Assembly: GCF_019710575.1 (NCBI RefSeq) | Contig: NZ_JAHWFK010000016.1 | Location: 35,423 to 99,422 of the forward strand | Length of the DNA: 64,000 nucleotides | Origin: Paractinoplanes polyasparticus | Lineage (GTDB): Bacteria; Actinomycetota; Actinomycetes; Mycobacteriales; Micromonosporaceae | Direction of reading: 5' to 3' | In this document: piece by piece, positions 32,453 to 42,440 of the stretch | Layout of the letters: each line of letters begins with the position of its first letter | Position numbering within the stretch: the first letter of the stretch is position 1 | Translations under genes and position numbers: made by a program | Notes under the pieces: generated by a model | Database searches by the model: none | The model's input: the letters and a program-made list of their open reading frames with translations, nothing else | What the model was told of the DNA's origin: nothing

Positions 32453-32453
32453 T
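32363..32453. repeat. 26-bp tandem repeat array
   Basis: Units starting GCTCGAAACGTCAAAC lie at 32363-32388, 32389-32414 and 32415-32441 (27 bp). A partial unit runs from 32442 to the stop codon of the SRPBCC gene. Units 1 and 2 differ at only two positions. Confidence 0.85.
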
Positions 32454-32911
32454 CAGCGAGCGTCGGCGTAGTCGGCGTCGGGGAATCTGTCGTACATGAG
32501 GTCGCCCTCGATGCCGTGCTCGACGAGCATCTTGAGGGAGGCGAGCACGAGGGTGAAGCCGGACATCGTCTCCACGGCGACGGCGGCGGGTTCGTCGCCG
32601 CCGAACTCGGTGACCCGGATCCCGACGAGGGTGGCGTCGCCGCGGTCCTCGAACGTGATCGTGAGCGGCTGACCGTCGTCCCAGCGCAGGTCGAGCTGCC
32701 GGCCGGGTTCGGCCGCGAGGACCTCGACGTCGGTCTCGGCGCCGGCGATCTTGAAGGCCCAGCGCACCCGGGCGCCGGTCTCGAGCCGTCCTGAGCTGTG
32801 CGCGAGCCAGAACTTCCGGATGATTGCGGGATCGGCGAAGGCCTCGTAGACCTCGGCCGACGGTCGGCGGACGAGCAGGGAGACGTCGACCACGGGCGTC
32901 CAGGTGCTCAT
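32453..32911 (-). CDS. SRPBCC domain protein (AHSA1/START-like)
   Basis: 152 residues with the helix-grip pattern: VDVSLLVRRPSAEVYEAFADPAIIRKFWL at the start, a curved sheet (ARVRWAFKIAGAETDVEVLAAEPGR), then LDLRWDDGQPLTITFED, and the long C-terminal helix (MSGFTLVLASLKMLVEHGIEG). The family binds hydrophobic ligands or aids other proteins; activity cannot be predicted. ATG 32911 was chosen over 32947 because it matches the domain start. The gene's stop lies inside the last partial 26-bp repeat. It diverges from the GH9 cellulase gene. Confidence 0.88.
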   Translation of the reverse strand: MSTWTPVVDVSLLVRRPSAEVYEAFADPAIIRKFWLAHSSGRLETGARVRWAFKIAGAETDVEVLAAEPGRQLDLRWDDGQPLTITFEDRGDATLVGIRVTEFGGDEPAAVAVETMSGFTLVLASLKMLVEHGIEGDLMYDRFPDADYADAR

Positions 32912-33020
32912 GGTGGTCACCACATCACGGGCGTGGACGGCCCGCAACCCGCCACGCTGCCGTGAACATGCCGTTTCCGGTTCGTTGACAGGGCGTCACC
33001 GGATCGATCAGGATGACTCC

Positions 33021-35240
33021 ATGTCGCGAATCTGGGAGCGCTCCCGCACGGTGGCCATAGTGGGGTCAGCCGTACTGCTGGCGGCCGGGGCCGCCGCGCC
33101 GGCTGCCCACGCCGCCGAGGTGGAGCAGGTGGTCAACGGTGGTTTCGACAACGGCACGGCGCCGTTCTGGGCCAATGCGGAGATGACGCTGGCGCTCGAG
33201 GACGGCCGGGCCTGTGTGGACGTGCCGGGGGGCACGGCCAACAAGTGGGACGCGATCGTCGGGCAGAACGACATCGACCTCGTGGCGGGGGAGAACTACC
33301 GATTCTCGTTCGACGCGAGCGGGGCTCCCGCCGGGCGCAGCGTCCGCGCGGTGGTCGGCCTGGCCGTCGACCCCTACGACACGTACTTCGAGCAGTCGCC
33401 CGTGCTCGGTGACACCCAGCATTACGAGTGGACGTTCACCGCCGGCACGACGACGGCTCAGGCCCAGATCGCCTTCCAGCTCGGCGGCAGCCCCGAGCCG
33501 TGGCGGTTCTGCCTGGACAACGTCTCCCTGGTCGGCGGCGTCCCGCCCGAGGTGTACGAGCCCGACACCGGCCCGCGCGTGCGGGTCAACCAGGTCGCGT
33601 ACCTGCCGAAGGGCCCGAAGGCGGCCACCCTGGTGACCACCGCGACCGCCGCCCTGCCCTGGCAGCTGGCCGACCGGACCGGCAAGGTCGTGGCGCGCGG
33701 CCAGAGCAAGCCCCGGGGCGTCGACGTCTCGTCCGGGCAGAACGTGCACACCATCGACTTCGGGCGCTACATCCGCAAGGGAAGCGGCTACACGCTGACG
33801 GCCGACGGCGAGACCAGCCGCCCGTTCGCGATCGGCGCCGACGCGTACGAGAAGCTCCGCTCCGACGCGCTCAAGTTCTATTACACCCAGCGCAGCGGGA
33901 TCGCGATCGACGACGCCCTGCGGCCCGGCTACGGCCGCCCGGCCGGGCACGTCGACGTCGCGCCCAACCAGGGTGACGGGAACGTTCCCTGCCAGGCCGG
34001 GGTGTGCGACTACCGGCTCGACGTGCGCGGCGGCTGGTACGACGCCGGCGACCACGGCAAGTACGTCGTCAACGGCGGCATCTCGGTGTGGGAGCTGCTC
34101 AACGCGTACGAGCGCAGCCCCGGCCTGAAGAAGGTCGGCCTGAACATCCCGGAGAGCGGCACCCGCACCCCCGACCTGCTCGACGAGGTGCGCTGGGAGC
34201 TCGACTTCCTGCTCCGCATGCAGGTGCCGGCCGGTCAGCCGTACGCCGGCATGGCCCACCACAAGATCCACGACCAGGCCTGGACCGGGCTGCCCCTGAT
34301 GCCGCACCTCGACCCGCAGCCGCGTGAGCTGCACCCGGTGTCGACCGCGGCCACGCTCAACCTGGCCGCCACCGCCGCCCAGGCCGCGCGCATCTACAAG
34401 ACGTACGACCCCGCCTTCGCCCAGAAGGCGCTGGCCGCCGCCCGTACCGCCTACGCGGCCGCCCAGGCCAACCCCGACCGGCTCGCCCCCGAGTCCGACG
34501 GTGTCGGCGGTGGCGCCTACAACGACGCCAAGGTCTCCGACGACTTCTACTGGGCCGCGGCCGAGTTGTTCCTGACCACGGGGGAGAAGAAGTACCAGGC
34601 GGATGTGCTCTCGTCGCCCGAGCACACCGCCGACGTGTTCGGCGCCGGCGCCTTCGACTGGGGGAACACCGCCGCAGCGGGTCGCCTGGACCTGGCGCTG
34701 GTGCCGAACCGCCTGCCCGGCCTGGCCGCGGTCAAGGCGTCGGTGATCGCCGGGGCCGAGAAGTACCTGGCCATCCAGCGCAACCACGCGTACGGCGTCC
34801 CCTACGCCCCGGCCAACAACATGTGGGACTGGGGCTCCAACAGCACGATCCTCAACAACATGGTCGTCATCGCGGCGGCGCACGAGCTGACCGGCCGCGA
34901 CAAGTACCGCGACGGCGTGCTGACCGGCCTCGACTACATCTTCGGCCGCAACGCGCTCAACATCTCGTACGTCACCGGCTACGGCACGGTCAGCTCGCAG
35001 AACCAGCACAGCCGCTGGTACGCCCGGCAGCTCGACCCGGCCCTGCCCAACCCGCCGAAGGGCACGCTGGCCGGCGGGGCCAACTCGTCGATCCAGGACC
35101 CGTTCGCGCAGAGCAAGCTCACCGGCTGCGTCGGCCAGTTCTGCTACATCGACGACATCCAGTCGTGGTCGACCAACGAGCTGACCATCAACTGGAACGC
35201 GCCACTGGCCTGGATCGCCGCGTACGTGGCCGAGCTCTAA
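33021..35240 (+). CDS. Secreted endoglucanase, glycoside hydrolase family 9 with CBM4/9-type module
   Basis: 739 residues. A signal peptide ends near AAHA-AEVEQ (~residue 32). A beta-sandwich carbohydrate-binding module follows (VNGGFDNGTAPFWAN... to DNVSLVGG), then a CelD_N Ig-like domain (VRVNQVAYLPKGPKAATLVT). The GH9 (alpha/alpha)6 domain comes next: the base/nucleophile-assisting aspartates are in GGWYDAGDHGKYVVNGG, and the acid Glu is in STNELTINWNAPL near the C-terminus. It hydrolyses cellulose outside the cell. AGGA lies 7 bp before ATG 33021. A CebR/CelR-like palindrome lies 12 bp after the start, so cello-oligosaccharide induction is likely. Confidence 0.95.
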   Translation: MSRIWERSRTVAIVGSAVLLAAGAAAPAAHAAEVEQVVNGGFDNGTAPFWANAEMTLALEDGRACVDVPGGTANKWDAIVGQNDIDLVAGENYRFSFDASGAPAGRSVRAVVGLAVDPYDTYFEQSPVLGDTQHYEWTFTAGTTTAQAQIAFQLGGSPEPWRFCLDNVSLVGGVPPEVYEPDTGPRVRVNQVAYLPKGPKAATLVTTATAALPWQLADRTGKVVARGQSKPRGVDVSSGQNVHTIDFGRYIRKGSGYTLTADGETSRPFAIGADAYEKLRSDALKFYYTQRSGIAIDDALRPGYGRPAGHVDVAPNQGDGNVPCQAGVCDYRLDVRGGWYDAGDHGKYVVNGGISVWELLNAYERSPGLKKVGLNIPESGTRTPDLLDEVRWELDFLLRMQVPAGQPYAGMAHHKIHDQAWTGLPLMPHLDPQPRELHPVSTAATLNLAATAAQAARIYKTYDPAFAQKALAAARTAYAAAQANPDRLAPESDGVGGGAYNDAKVSDDFYWAAAELFLTTGEKKYQADVLSSPEHTADVFGAGAFDWGNTAAAGRLDLALVPNRLPGLAAVKASVIAGAEKYLAIQRNHAYGVPYAPANNMWDWGSNSTILNNMVVIAAAHELTGRDKYRDGVLTGLDYIFGRNALNISYVTGYGTVSSQNQHSRWYARQLDPALPNPPKGTLAGGANSSIQDPFAQSKLTGCVGQFCYIDDIQSWSTNELTINWNAPLAWIAAYVAEL
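33033..33046. promoter_or_regulatory. CebR/CelR-like operator inside the GH9 gene
   Basis: TGGGAGCGCTCCCG matches the 14-bp cellulose-regulator palindrome TGGGAGCGCTCCCA at 13 of 14 positions. It lies 12 bp past the ATG, in codons for residues 5-9. Placement within the first codons of a target gene is known for a Streptomyces beta-glucosidase gene. LacI-type CebR/CelR proteins repress until cellobiose or cellotriose is bound; the regulator gene is not in this window. Confidence 0.75.
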
Positions 35241-35282
35241 AAGGGATCGCCCCGGTGGCGCGGGTGAGTCTACGGTGACGGA

Positions 35283-35855
35283 ATGTCCGCCGAAGCCGCC
35301 CGCGCCGCCGAGATCCTGAACCAGCTCGCCACCCCGGTGCGGTTGCGGGCGTTCGCCGAACTCGTGCGCCGGGGCGCCGAGGGCGCCTCGATCGCCGAGC
35401 TGGCCTACACGATCGACGTTCCCGTGCAGGCCGCCGGCGAGACCCTGGCCCGCCTGGTTGGCGCGGGCCTGGCCACCGGCACGGGCAACGGGATCTACCG
35501 CGCGTCTCCCGGCATCCTGCGCGAGACCGCGCAGGCCCTCGACCGCGAGCAGCCGATCACCGTGTTTCTCGGCGACTATCCGCAGCTGCGCGGCAGTTTC
35601 ACCCACGGGCGCCTGACGACGATGCCGCCCACCCTCAGCGAGCGCTACGCCCTGCTCGGCGAGCTGCTGGCCCGCTTCCTGGCGCTCGAGGGCCTGCACG
35701 ACGAGGGTGAGATCAACCGGCGGCTGTCCGCGGTCACCGACGACGTGGCGGCGGTGCGCCGCATGCTCGTCGAGACGGGCTGGCTCGAACGCGACCAGGC
35801 CGGCACGACGTACGGCGCCGGCCGCCCGGCGCCGCAGCAGGCCCGCATGATTTGA
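35283..35855 (+). CDS. DUF2087 domain protein with N-terminal ArsR-like wHTH
   Basis: 190 residues. The first ~90 form a winged-helix-like region (NQLATPVRLRAFAELVRRGAEGASIAELAYTI). The C-terminal half matches DUF2087: LRGSFTHGRLTTMPPTLSERYALLGELLARF, then GEINRRLSAVTDDVAAVRRMLVETGWLERD. DUF2087 proteins often act in transcription control with a HTH partner; here both are in one chain. The following GH15 gene starts 29 bp later, so co-transcription is possible. Function not assigned further. Confidence 0.82.
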   Translation: MSAEAARAAEILNQLATPVRLRAFAELVRRGAEGASIAELAYTIDVPVQAAGETLARLVGAGLATGTGNGIYRASPGILRETAQALDREQPITVFLGDYPQLRGSFTHGRLTTMPPTLSERYALLGELLARFLALEGLHDEGEINRRLSAVTDDVAAVRRMLVETGWLERDQAGTTYGAGRPAPQQARMI

Positions 35856-35884
35856 CCCGCGTCCAGCGGGTATTCCGTCAGGCT

Positions 35885-37684
<1,800 letters not shown>

Positions 37685-37710
37685 GTCACCGGCGGTGCCA
37701 GGATGATCCA

Positions 37711-38019
37711 ATGCCGTACGGATACGTCAACTCGATGAAGACCAGGGCCGGCCGCCGCGACGAGGTGGCCGCCATCCTCACCGGCGGAGCCGACGGGCTG
37801 CGCGCGGCCGGCTGCCGCCTCTACGTGGTGGGTCTGGACGCGGCCGACGACGTCACCATCTGGGTGACCGAGGTGTGGGAGTCGAAGAAACACCACGACG
37901 CATCGTTGCAGCTGCCCGAGACACGCGCCGCGATCACCCAGGCCATGCCCATGCTGACCGGCGAGTTCAGCAGCCGCGAGACGATCATCGCGGGCGGTCT
38001 CGGGGTCACCGCCGGCTGA
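37711..38019 (+). CDS. Antibiotic biosynthesis monooxygenase (ABM) domain protein
   Basis: 102 residues with the dimeric ferredoxin-like ABM pattern: VNSMKTRAGRRDEVAAILTGGADGL, CRLYVVGLDAADDVTIWVTEVWESKKHHDASLQ, and a final helix-strand. Members are small quinone or heme-related oxygenases or stress proteins; the reaction is unknown here. AGGA lies 8 bp before ATG 37711. It follows the GH15 gene by 26 bp and may be co-transcribed. Confidence 0.88.
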   Translation: MPYGYVNSMKTRAGRRDEVAAILTGGADGLRAAGCRLYVVGLDAADDVTIWVTEVWESKKHHDASLQLPETRAAITQAMPMLTGEFSSRETIIAGGLGVTAG

Positions 38020-38056
38020 GCCGCTTTTGTCGTACCGCCCTGTCATTCTCTCTGCC

Positions 38057-38959
38057 ATGACTGAGCAACGGGTAGCGGTGGTGACCGGTGCGAGCCGGGG
38101 AGTGGGCAAGGGGATCGCGCTCGCGCTCGGCGCGGCCGGGCACGTCGTCTACGTGACCGGCCGTTCGACGGGCGATCGGGTGACCTTCCCGGCGGTGGGC
38201 GGCACGGTCGACGAGACGGCCCGGGCGGTGACCGCCGCCGGCGGCACCGGCGTGGCCGTGGCCTGCGACCATACCGACGACGAGCAGACGGCCGCGCTGT
38301 TCGAGCGCGTGCGGGCCGAGCACGACGGGTTCGACCTCCTGGTCAACAACGTGTGGGGCGGCTACGCCGCCTACCACGAGGACCGCCACACGGACATGGA
38401 AGGGCCGTTCTGGCAGCAGCCGTTGCGCGTGTGGGACGACATGTTCGCGTCCGGTGTCCGTGCGCACTACGCGGCGACCGTGCTCGCGGTGCCGGTGCTT
38501 CGGCCCGGTGCGCTTGTCGTCACGGTGTCGTTCTTCCCCGGCAGCTACCTCAACGGGGACGACCAGGTCGCGTACAGCGTGGCCAAGGCGGCCGACGACC
38601 GGATGGTCGCGGTGACCGCCGCTCAGCTGGCCACCCGCGACGTCACCGCGGTCGCCCTGTATCCCGGGCTCGTTCGCACCGAAGGCGTGATGCGGGCCGC
38701 GAGCTTCTTCGACCTGTCCAACTCGGAATCCCCCGAGTTCGTCGGCCGGGCGGTCGCGGCCCTGGCGGCCGATCCCGACGTACGGCGTCACACCGGCCGC
38801 TGCCTGGTCGCGGCCGAGGTGGCTGCCGAGTACGGCTTCACCGACCTGGACGGCTCCCGCCCATCGTCCATCCGCACGCACTTCGCGGAGCGCGGCACCG
38901 CCGACGCTGTTCCAGCTCAGGAGCCACTGTCACACGAGCAGCCTTCGAAGCTCGGATAG
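38057..38959 (+). CDS. Short-chain dehydrogenase/reductase
   Basis: 300 residues, classical SDR. The cofactor loop is VVTGASRGVGKGIALAL, NNVWGG stands in the NNAG position, and the catalytic Tyr/Lys are in YSVAKAADD. Ser in VVTVSFFPGS is offset, so the active-site Ser is uncertain. The pattern resembles the DHRS1-like SDR subgroup. Substrate unknown. The last 30 bp overlap the 3' end of the convergent APH-type gene. Confidence 0.9.
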   Translation: MTEQRVAVVTGASRGVGKGIALALGAAGHVVYVTGRSTGDRVTFPAVGGTVDETARAVTAAGGTGVAVACDHTDDEQTAALFERVRAEHDGFDLLVNNVWGGYAAYHEDRHTDMEGPFWQQPLRVWDDMFASGVRAHYAATVLAVPVLRPGALVVTVSFFPGSYLNGDDQVAYSVAKAADDRMVAVTAAQLATRDVTAVALYPGLVRTEGVMRAASFFDLSNSESPEFVGRAVAALAADPDVRRHTGRCLVAAEVAAEYGFTDLDGSRPSSIRTHFAERGTADAVPAQEPLSHEQPSKLG

Positions 38960-39841
38960 CCGGTCGAACAGGTCGGGCAGGCCGCGTACTCCGTTGCGTG
39001 CGGACTCGTGCGACAGCGCGAGGTCGGGGCCGGTGCTCGCCTCGCCACCGGCGAGGCAGCGCACGATGTTCCACCGGGTGAACCCCAGCCAGCCGCCGAC
39101 CATGAACACGAACCAGCTCGGACCCGGCGGCGGCAGCGTTCCGCCCCCGGCGACGTAACCATCGAGAACCGAGTGGAAGATCGCGGGCCTGATGTCGTCG
39201 AGCCCGGCCCCCTTCGCGAGGCTGAGCGCGGTCGAGCCCAGCTCGCCGGACAGGTCCAGCATCCCCGAGAGCTCCCAGTCGAGCACCACCGGCCGGCCGT
39301 CGCGGGCGAGCAGGTTCCACGGCTGGATGTCCCGGTGCGTCAGCACGACGGGGCCGGGCCGCTCACAGGTGTCGACGAACCGGGCGATCGCGAGGAACGT
39401 CTCGACCTGGGCAGCGAGTTCGCCGCCCCACGGCTGCCCGGTGGCCGTCGCCCGCTCGGCGAGCTCGGCCCAGTCGTACGGCACCGGGTCCTCGCCGGGC
39501 GCGGTGGTCCACTCGACGTCGAGCGCGTGCAGGCGCGCCAGGATCTCGCCGATCTCGAACGCGTACGCCGCCGACACGGGTTCTTCCGGGATCTTCTCGC
39601 CCTCGACCCACCGGTGGACGAGCATGTCGTGGCCGGCCGAGATCGGCTCCGGCATCGGGATGCCGGCGGCGAAGGCCGCCCGCTCGAACCGGAACACGTC
39701 CTCGGCGCGGTAGGCCGACCGGCTCAGCTCCTTCACCGCGAACGATCCCCGGTCGGTGTCGAGCCGGAACATCCGGTTCGCGAACCCACCGTGCACGCGA
39801 ACCATCGGACCGACCGGCGTGCCGAGATGCGAGAGGTCCAC
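38930..39841 (-). CDS. APH-fold phosphotransferase
   Basis: About 303 residues. Kinase-like motifs: glycine-rich strand GGFANRMFRLDTDRGSFAVKEL with the ATP-binding Lys, the Brenner motif VVLTHRDIQPWNLLARDG, and the metal-binding DWELSG after a further strand (DFG equivalent). It belongs to the aminoglycoside/choline kinase superfamily; it may modify an antibiotic or a metabolite, and no substrate can be named. No good ATG exists; GTG 39841 or TTG 39850 fit the family start. It is convergent with the SDR gene. Confidence 0.85.
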   Translation of the reverse strand: MDLSHLGTPVGPMVRVHGGFANRMFRLDTDRGSFAVKELSRSAYRAEDVFRFERAAFAAGIPMPEPISAGHDMLVHRWVEGEKIPEEPVSAAYAFEIGEILARLHALDVEWTTAPGEDPVPYDWAELAERATATGQPWGGELAAQVETFLAIARFVDTCERPGPVVLTHRDIQPWNLLARDGRPVVLDWELSGMLDLSGELGSTALSLAKGAGLDDIRPAIFHSVLDGYVAGGGTLPPPGPSWFVFMVGGWLGFTRWNIVRCLAGGEASTGPDLALSHESARNGVRGLPDLFDRLSELRRLLV

Positions 39842-39892
39842 CTTGGGCAATTTAGATCCGGCAGACTGTCCACGCACCCGCTTTACTTCGGG

Positions 39893-40066
39893 ATGGGTGC
39901 TCAGAGCGACGACGAGGTCGCCCGGGCGATGTTCCTCGGCCGTGCGACGGTCAAGACGTACCTGAACCGCCTCCTGAGCAAGCTGCGCCAGCGCGGCCGG
40001 GTGCAAGCCGTTGTGCTGGCCGACGAAACCGGGCTGATCCAGCTGGGCGACGAGACAGGGGGCTGA
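39893..40066 (+). pseudogene. LuxR/NarL-type response regulator remnant
   Basis: Only the C-terminal helix-turn-helix survives: SDDEVARAMFLGRATVKTYLNRLLSKLRQRGRVQAVVLADETGLI, about 57 codons. The receiver domain and the start of the HTH are absent, and no plausible protein start precedes it. It overlaps no functional frame. A fragment left by deletion. Confidence 0.75.
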
Positions 40067-40132
40067 CGCCCCCGGCGTTGCTCCGGCGGAGGTCGGTGAT
40101 CGTTACCGGTCGGCATGTTCTCGCGCGGACGG

Positions 40133-40943
40133 TCATCGACCGGGCCGGCTCGCCCCCGGCGTCCAACGTGTAGTGGCGGCATAGGCGGCGGAGACGTAGT
40201 CGCGGCTTCGGTCGGCTCCCAGGATCCCGGGTGCCATGCGGTTCATGACGTACGCGATGGTCAGGCGGCGGTCCAGGTCGACGACGGCCATGGAGCCACC
40301 CCAGCCACCCCAGTAGGCGACCCGTCCGGTCGGTATCCACGGCAGGGTGCGCGGGTCGGCGATGGCGAAGCCCAGACCCCACCGTACGTGCAGGCCGTTG
40401 ACCAGATCTGTGCCGTTGGTCTGTTCGTCGAGGATCCGGGCCGAGGCGCCGGGCCGGAGCAGCCGGGACGTGCCTGCCACGCCGTCGCGGGAGAGCGCGG
40501 ACAACATGGTCGCCACCCCGTGGGCGGTGGTGTGGCCGTTGGCGGCGCCGATCTCCGCGGCCCGCCACGCGGCAGTGTTGGCGTCGTCGGCGGTGAAGGC
40601 GGGACCGGTGAACGTTCTGGCGGCCGGGCCGTCCGCGTCGAGGTTGCCGGGCGCGGCCGGCGGAGGCGCGATCACATCGGCGACCCGGGCCAGGTCGGCC
40701 GGGGCCACGCCGAGCTGAAAGTGGCCGCGAGCGGGCCGGCGACCTCCTGGGCGATGAAGTCACGCAGGGTTCGTCCGTCGACCCGGCGCACCAGTTCGCC
40801 CAGCAGTGTCCGTAGGTGAGCACGTGATAGCCGGAGGCGGTGCCCGGCGTCCACCACGGCGCCTGACCGGCCAACCGTCCGGCGGCGCGCTGCGTGTCGT
40901 AGAGGTCGGTCAGGGTGGCCGGTTGGTCGAGCAGGTGGGTCAC
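40133..40943 (-). pseudogene. Serine hydrolase (beta-lactamase-like), broken
   Basis: Three frames are needed to read it. The pieces are WWTPGTASGYHVLTYGH (from 40943), then LLGELVRRVDGRTLRDFIAQEVAGPL, and then VAPADLARVADVIAPPP to WTPGASRPGR ending at 40133. Together they match the central and C-terminal parts of an esterase EstB/class C beta-lactamase-like enzyme, including the YGH tyrosine box and late YWGGWGGSMAVVD. Two frameshifts (~40810 and ~40700) and loss of the N-terminal SxxK serine make it inactive. Confidence 0.8.
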
Positions 40944-41022
40944 GTCTGCGTGCGGTCATCTGCCCGATCGTCATAGGCACAGCGGTTTCTGCTGCTTGTC
41001 CCACGTCGCCGTCATGGCAGGA

Positions 41023-41059
41023 CGGCGATCCTCCGGACAACCGCCGGTAAGGATCGCCG
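41023..41059 (-). terminator. Hairpin downstream of the FadB-like gene
   Basis: Arms CGGCGATCCT and AGGATCGCCG pair perfectly; inside, CCGG pairs with CCGG around a 7-base loop, with a small bulge. It starts 17 bp past the stop of the leftward FadB-like gene. Confidence 0.7.
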
Positions 41060-41075
41060 CAAGGCCGGCTCGATT

Positions 41076-42389
41076 TCAGGTAGTGCCTTCGCCGTCCTGC
41101 GCCGACGCCCGGGTGGCGGCCAGGTGGTGCAGGACGCCGCCGGTCCAGGGCGGGAATCCGGCGGCGAGCACCGAGGCCACGTCGGCGCCGGCCTGGTCGA
41201 TCACCAGGCCGGCCTCGAGCGCGCGACGGGCGGCGTCGGCCATGGCGTCGGGCTCGGGTCCGGCGTCCAGCAGGGTCTGGACGAACGAGGTGCTGCCGTC
41301 GTGGATCATCACGGGGATGCCACCCGCGGCGCGGACCTCGGCGGCCGCTTCGGGGGAGCCGCCGGTGATCTCGACGACCGGTGCTCCCGGGGCGAAGAAC
41401 ACGGCGGCCAGCGGGTTCGCGACGACCTGCGGAAACCTGCGAACAGTGGGCCCGGGCGCGGCGGCCCGGGACTTCGCCGGTTGCGAGGGTCCGGCGACGG
41501 TCCGCATGGCGTAGAACAGGTAGCTGAGGGCCGGGAACTCGGGTGCGCTCAGCAGCGTACGGAAAGCGGCCGTTTCGATCTCGAAGGCCTGCTCCATCGG
41601 TGCCGCCGCGCTGGCGACAGCCACGTCCAGGACCGCCGCCAGCGCCCGGACCGGGGAACCCGCAGACCTGCGGCGTACTTCGTCGGCGAGGCCGGGTGGC
41701 TCCTCGGCGCCGCCGGGAATCTGATAACCGGGCTGCTCCCAGCGCTGCCGGAACGGGCCTCGGGGTTGGGCCAGCACCCAGGTGTGAGCGGCGCTCACCA
41801 CGTCGTCGGCGAGTTCGTCGACCAGGCCGGCGGCCAGTGCCTGCGCGGGGTGGAAAGCGGTGCCGGGACCGACGATGTCCAGGACGGCTGCGGTGATGCC
41901 GGAAAGGCGGGTCACCCGGACCACGCCGCCCCCGCCGGGCATGATGCCCATCCCGGTCTCGGCGAGCGACCAGATCGCCGACGGGTTCGCCGTCCCGACA
42001 CGATGATGGCAGGCCAGCGCGATCTCGAAGCCGCCGCCGAGCGCCGAGCCGTTGAGCGCGGCGGCGACCGGCCGGCCCAGCGTCTCCAGCCGGCGGGCCT
42101 GGTCGCGCAGCGGCACCAGCAGGTCGTAGGTCTCGGCGGCCTCCTCCGCGGTGATCTCGCCCGGCTCGAAATCCGGCCCGGAGACGAACGACCGCTTCGC
42201 CGACGTGAGCACCACGCCGCGCAGACGGTCCAGGTGCGCGGTCAGATCGTCGAGACACGCGGCGAACCCGTCGTAGTGCCGTCGGTTGAGCATGTTGGCG
42301 GTGCGGCCGGGATCGTCCAGGGTCACCGTGACCACGCCGTCGGCGTCCCAGACCCAGCGGACCGCCCCGAACTGTTGGATGTTCGTCAT
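41076..42389 (-). CDS. FadB-like enoyl-CoA hydratase lacking the NAD-binding domain
   Basis: 437 residues against 671 for the FadB encoded at 60747-62762 in this window. The N-terminal crotonase domain is intact, with oxyanion loop GSALGGGFEIALACHHR and catalytic glutamates in GGGFE and SLAETGMGIMPGGGG. After FYAMRTVAG the Rossmann fold with GxGxxG is missing. Sequence resumes at AAVFFAPGAPVVEITGG, equivalent to FadB HFFSPVGRMPLLEI, and runs to DVASVLAAGFPPWTGGVL. So it keeps hydratase function at most; dehydrogenase activity cannot be expected. The start lies in a 10-bp inverted repeat shared with the divergent ArsR-type gene. Confidence 0.85.
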   Translation of the reverse strand: MTNIQQFGAVRWVWDADGVVTVTLDDPGRTANMLNRRHYDGFAACLDDLTAHLDRLRGVVLTSAKRSFVSGPDFEPGEITAEEAAETYDLLVPLRDQARRLETLGRPVAAALNGSALGGGFEIALACHHRVGTANPSAIWSLAETGMGIMPGGGGVVRVTRLSGITAAVLDIVGPGTAFHPAQALAAGLVDELADDVVSAAHTWVLAQPRGPFRQRWEQPGYQIPGGAEEPPGLADEVRRRSAGSPVRALAAVLDVAVASAAAPMEQAFEIETAAFRTLLSAPEFPALSYLFYAMRTVAGPSQPAKSRAAAPGPTVRRFPQVVANPLAAVFFAPGAPVVEITGGSPEAAAEVRAAGGIPVMIHDGSTSFVQTLLDAGPEPDAMADAARRALEAGLVIDQAGADVASVLAAGFPPWTGGVLHHLAATRASAQDGEGTT

Positions 42390-42417
42390 ACCGTCAGGCT
42401 AGGCGAAGGTATGACGA
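42383..42417. promoter_or_regulatory. Perfect inverted repeat in the divergent FadB-like/ArsR promoter
   Basis: Arms TCGTCATACC and GGTATGACGA are separated by 15 bp. The left arm covers the FadB-like ATG, and the right arm ends 24 bp before the regulator GTG. It is a strong candidate operator for the adjacent ArsR-type protein. Confidence 0.65.
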
Positions 42418-42440
42418 TCGTCCAACGGTAGTGTGGGGGT

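Noticed and set aside
32363..32453. CRISPR array
   Set aside because: 26-bp units abut each other directly without spacers.
33066..35699. An 877-codon leftward open frame antisense to the GH9 gene
   Set aside because: Same type of shadow; the GH9 domains on the + strand are unambiguous.
40672..42258. A 528-codon leftward open frame across the FadB-like gene
   Set aside because: Only its last ~40 codons match the broken serine hydrolase; the remainder is an off-frame shadow.
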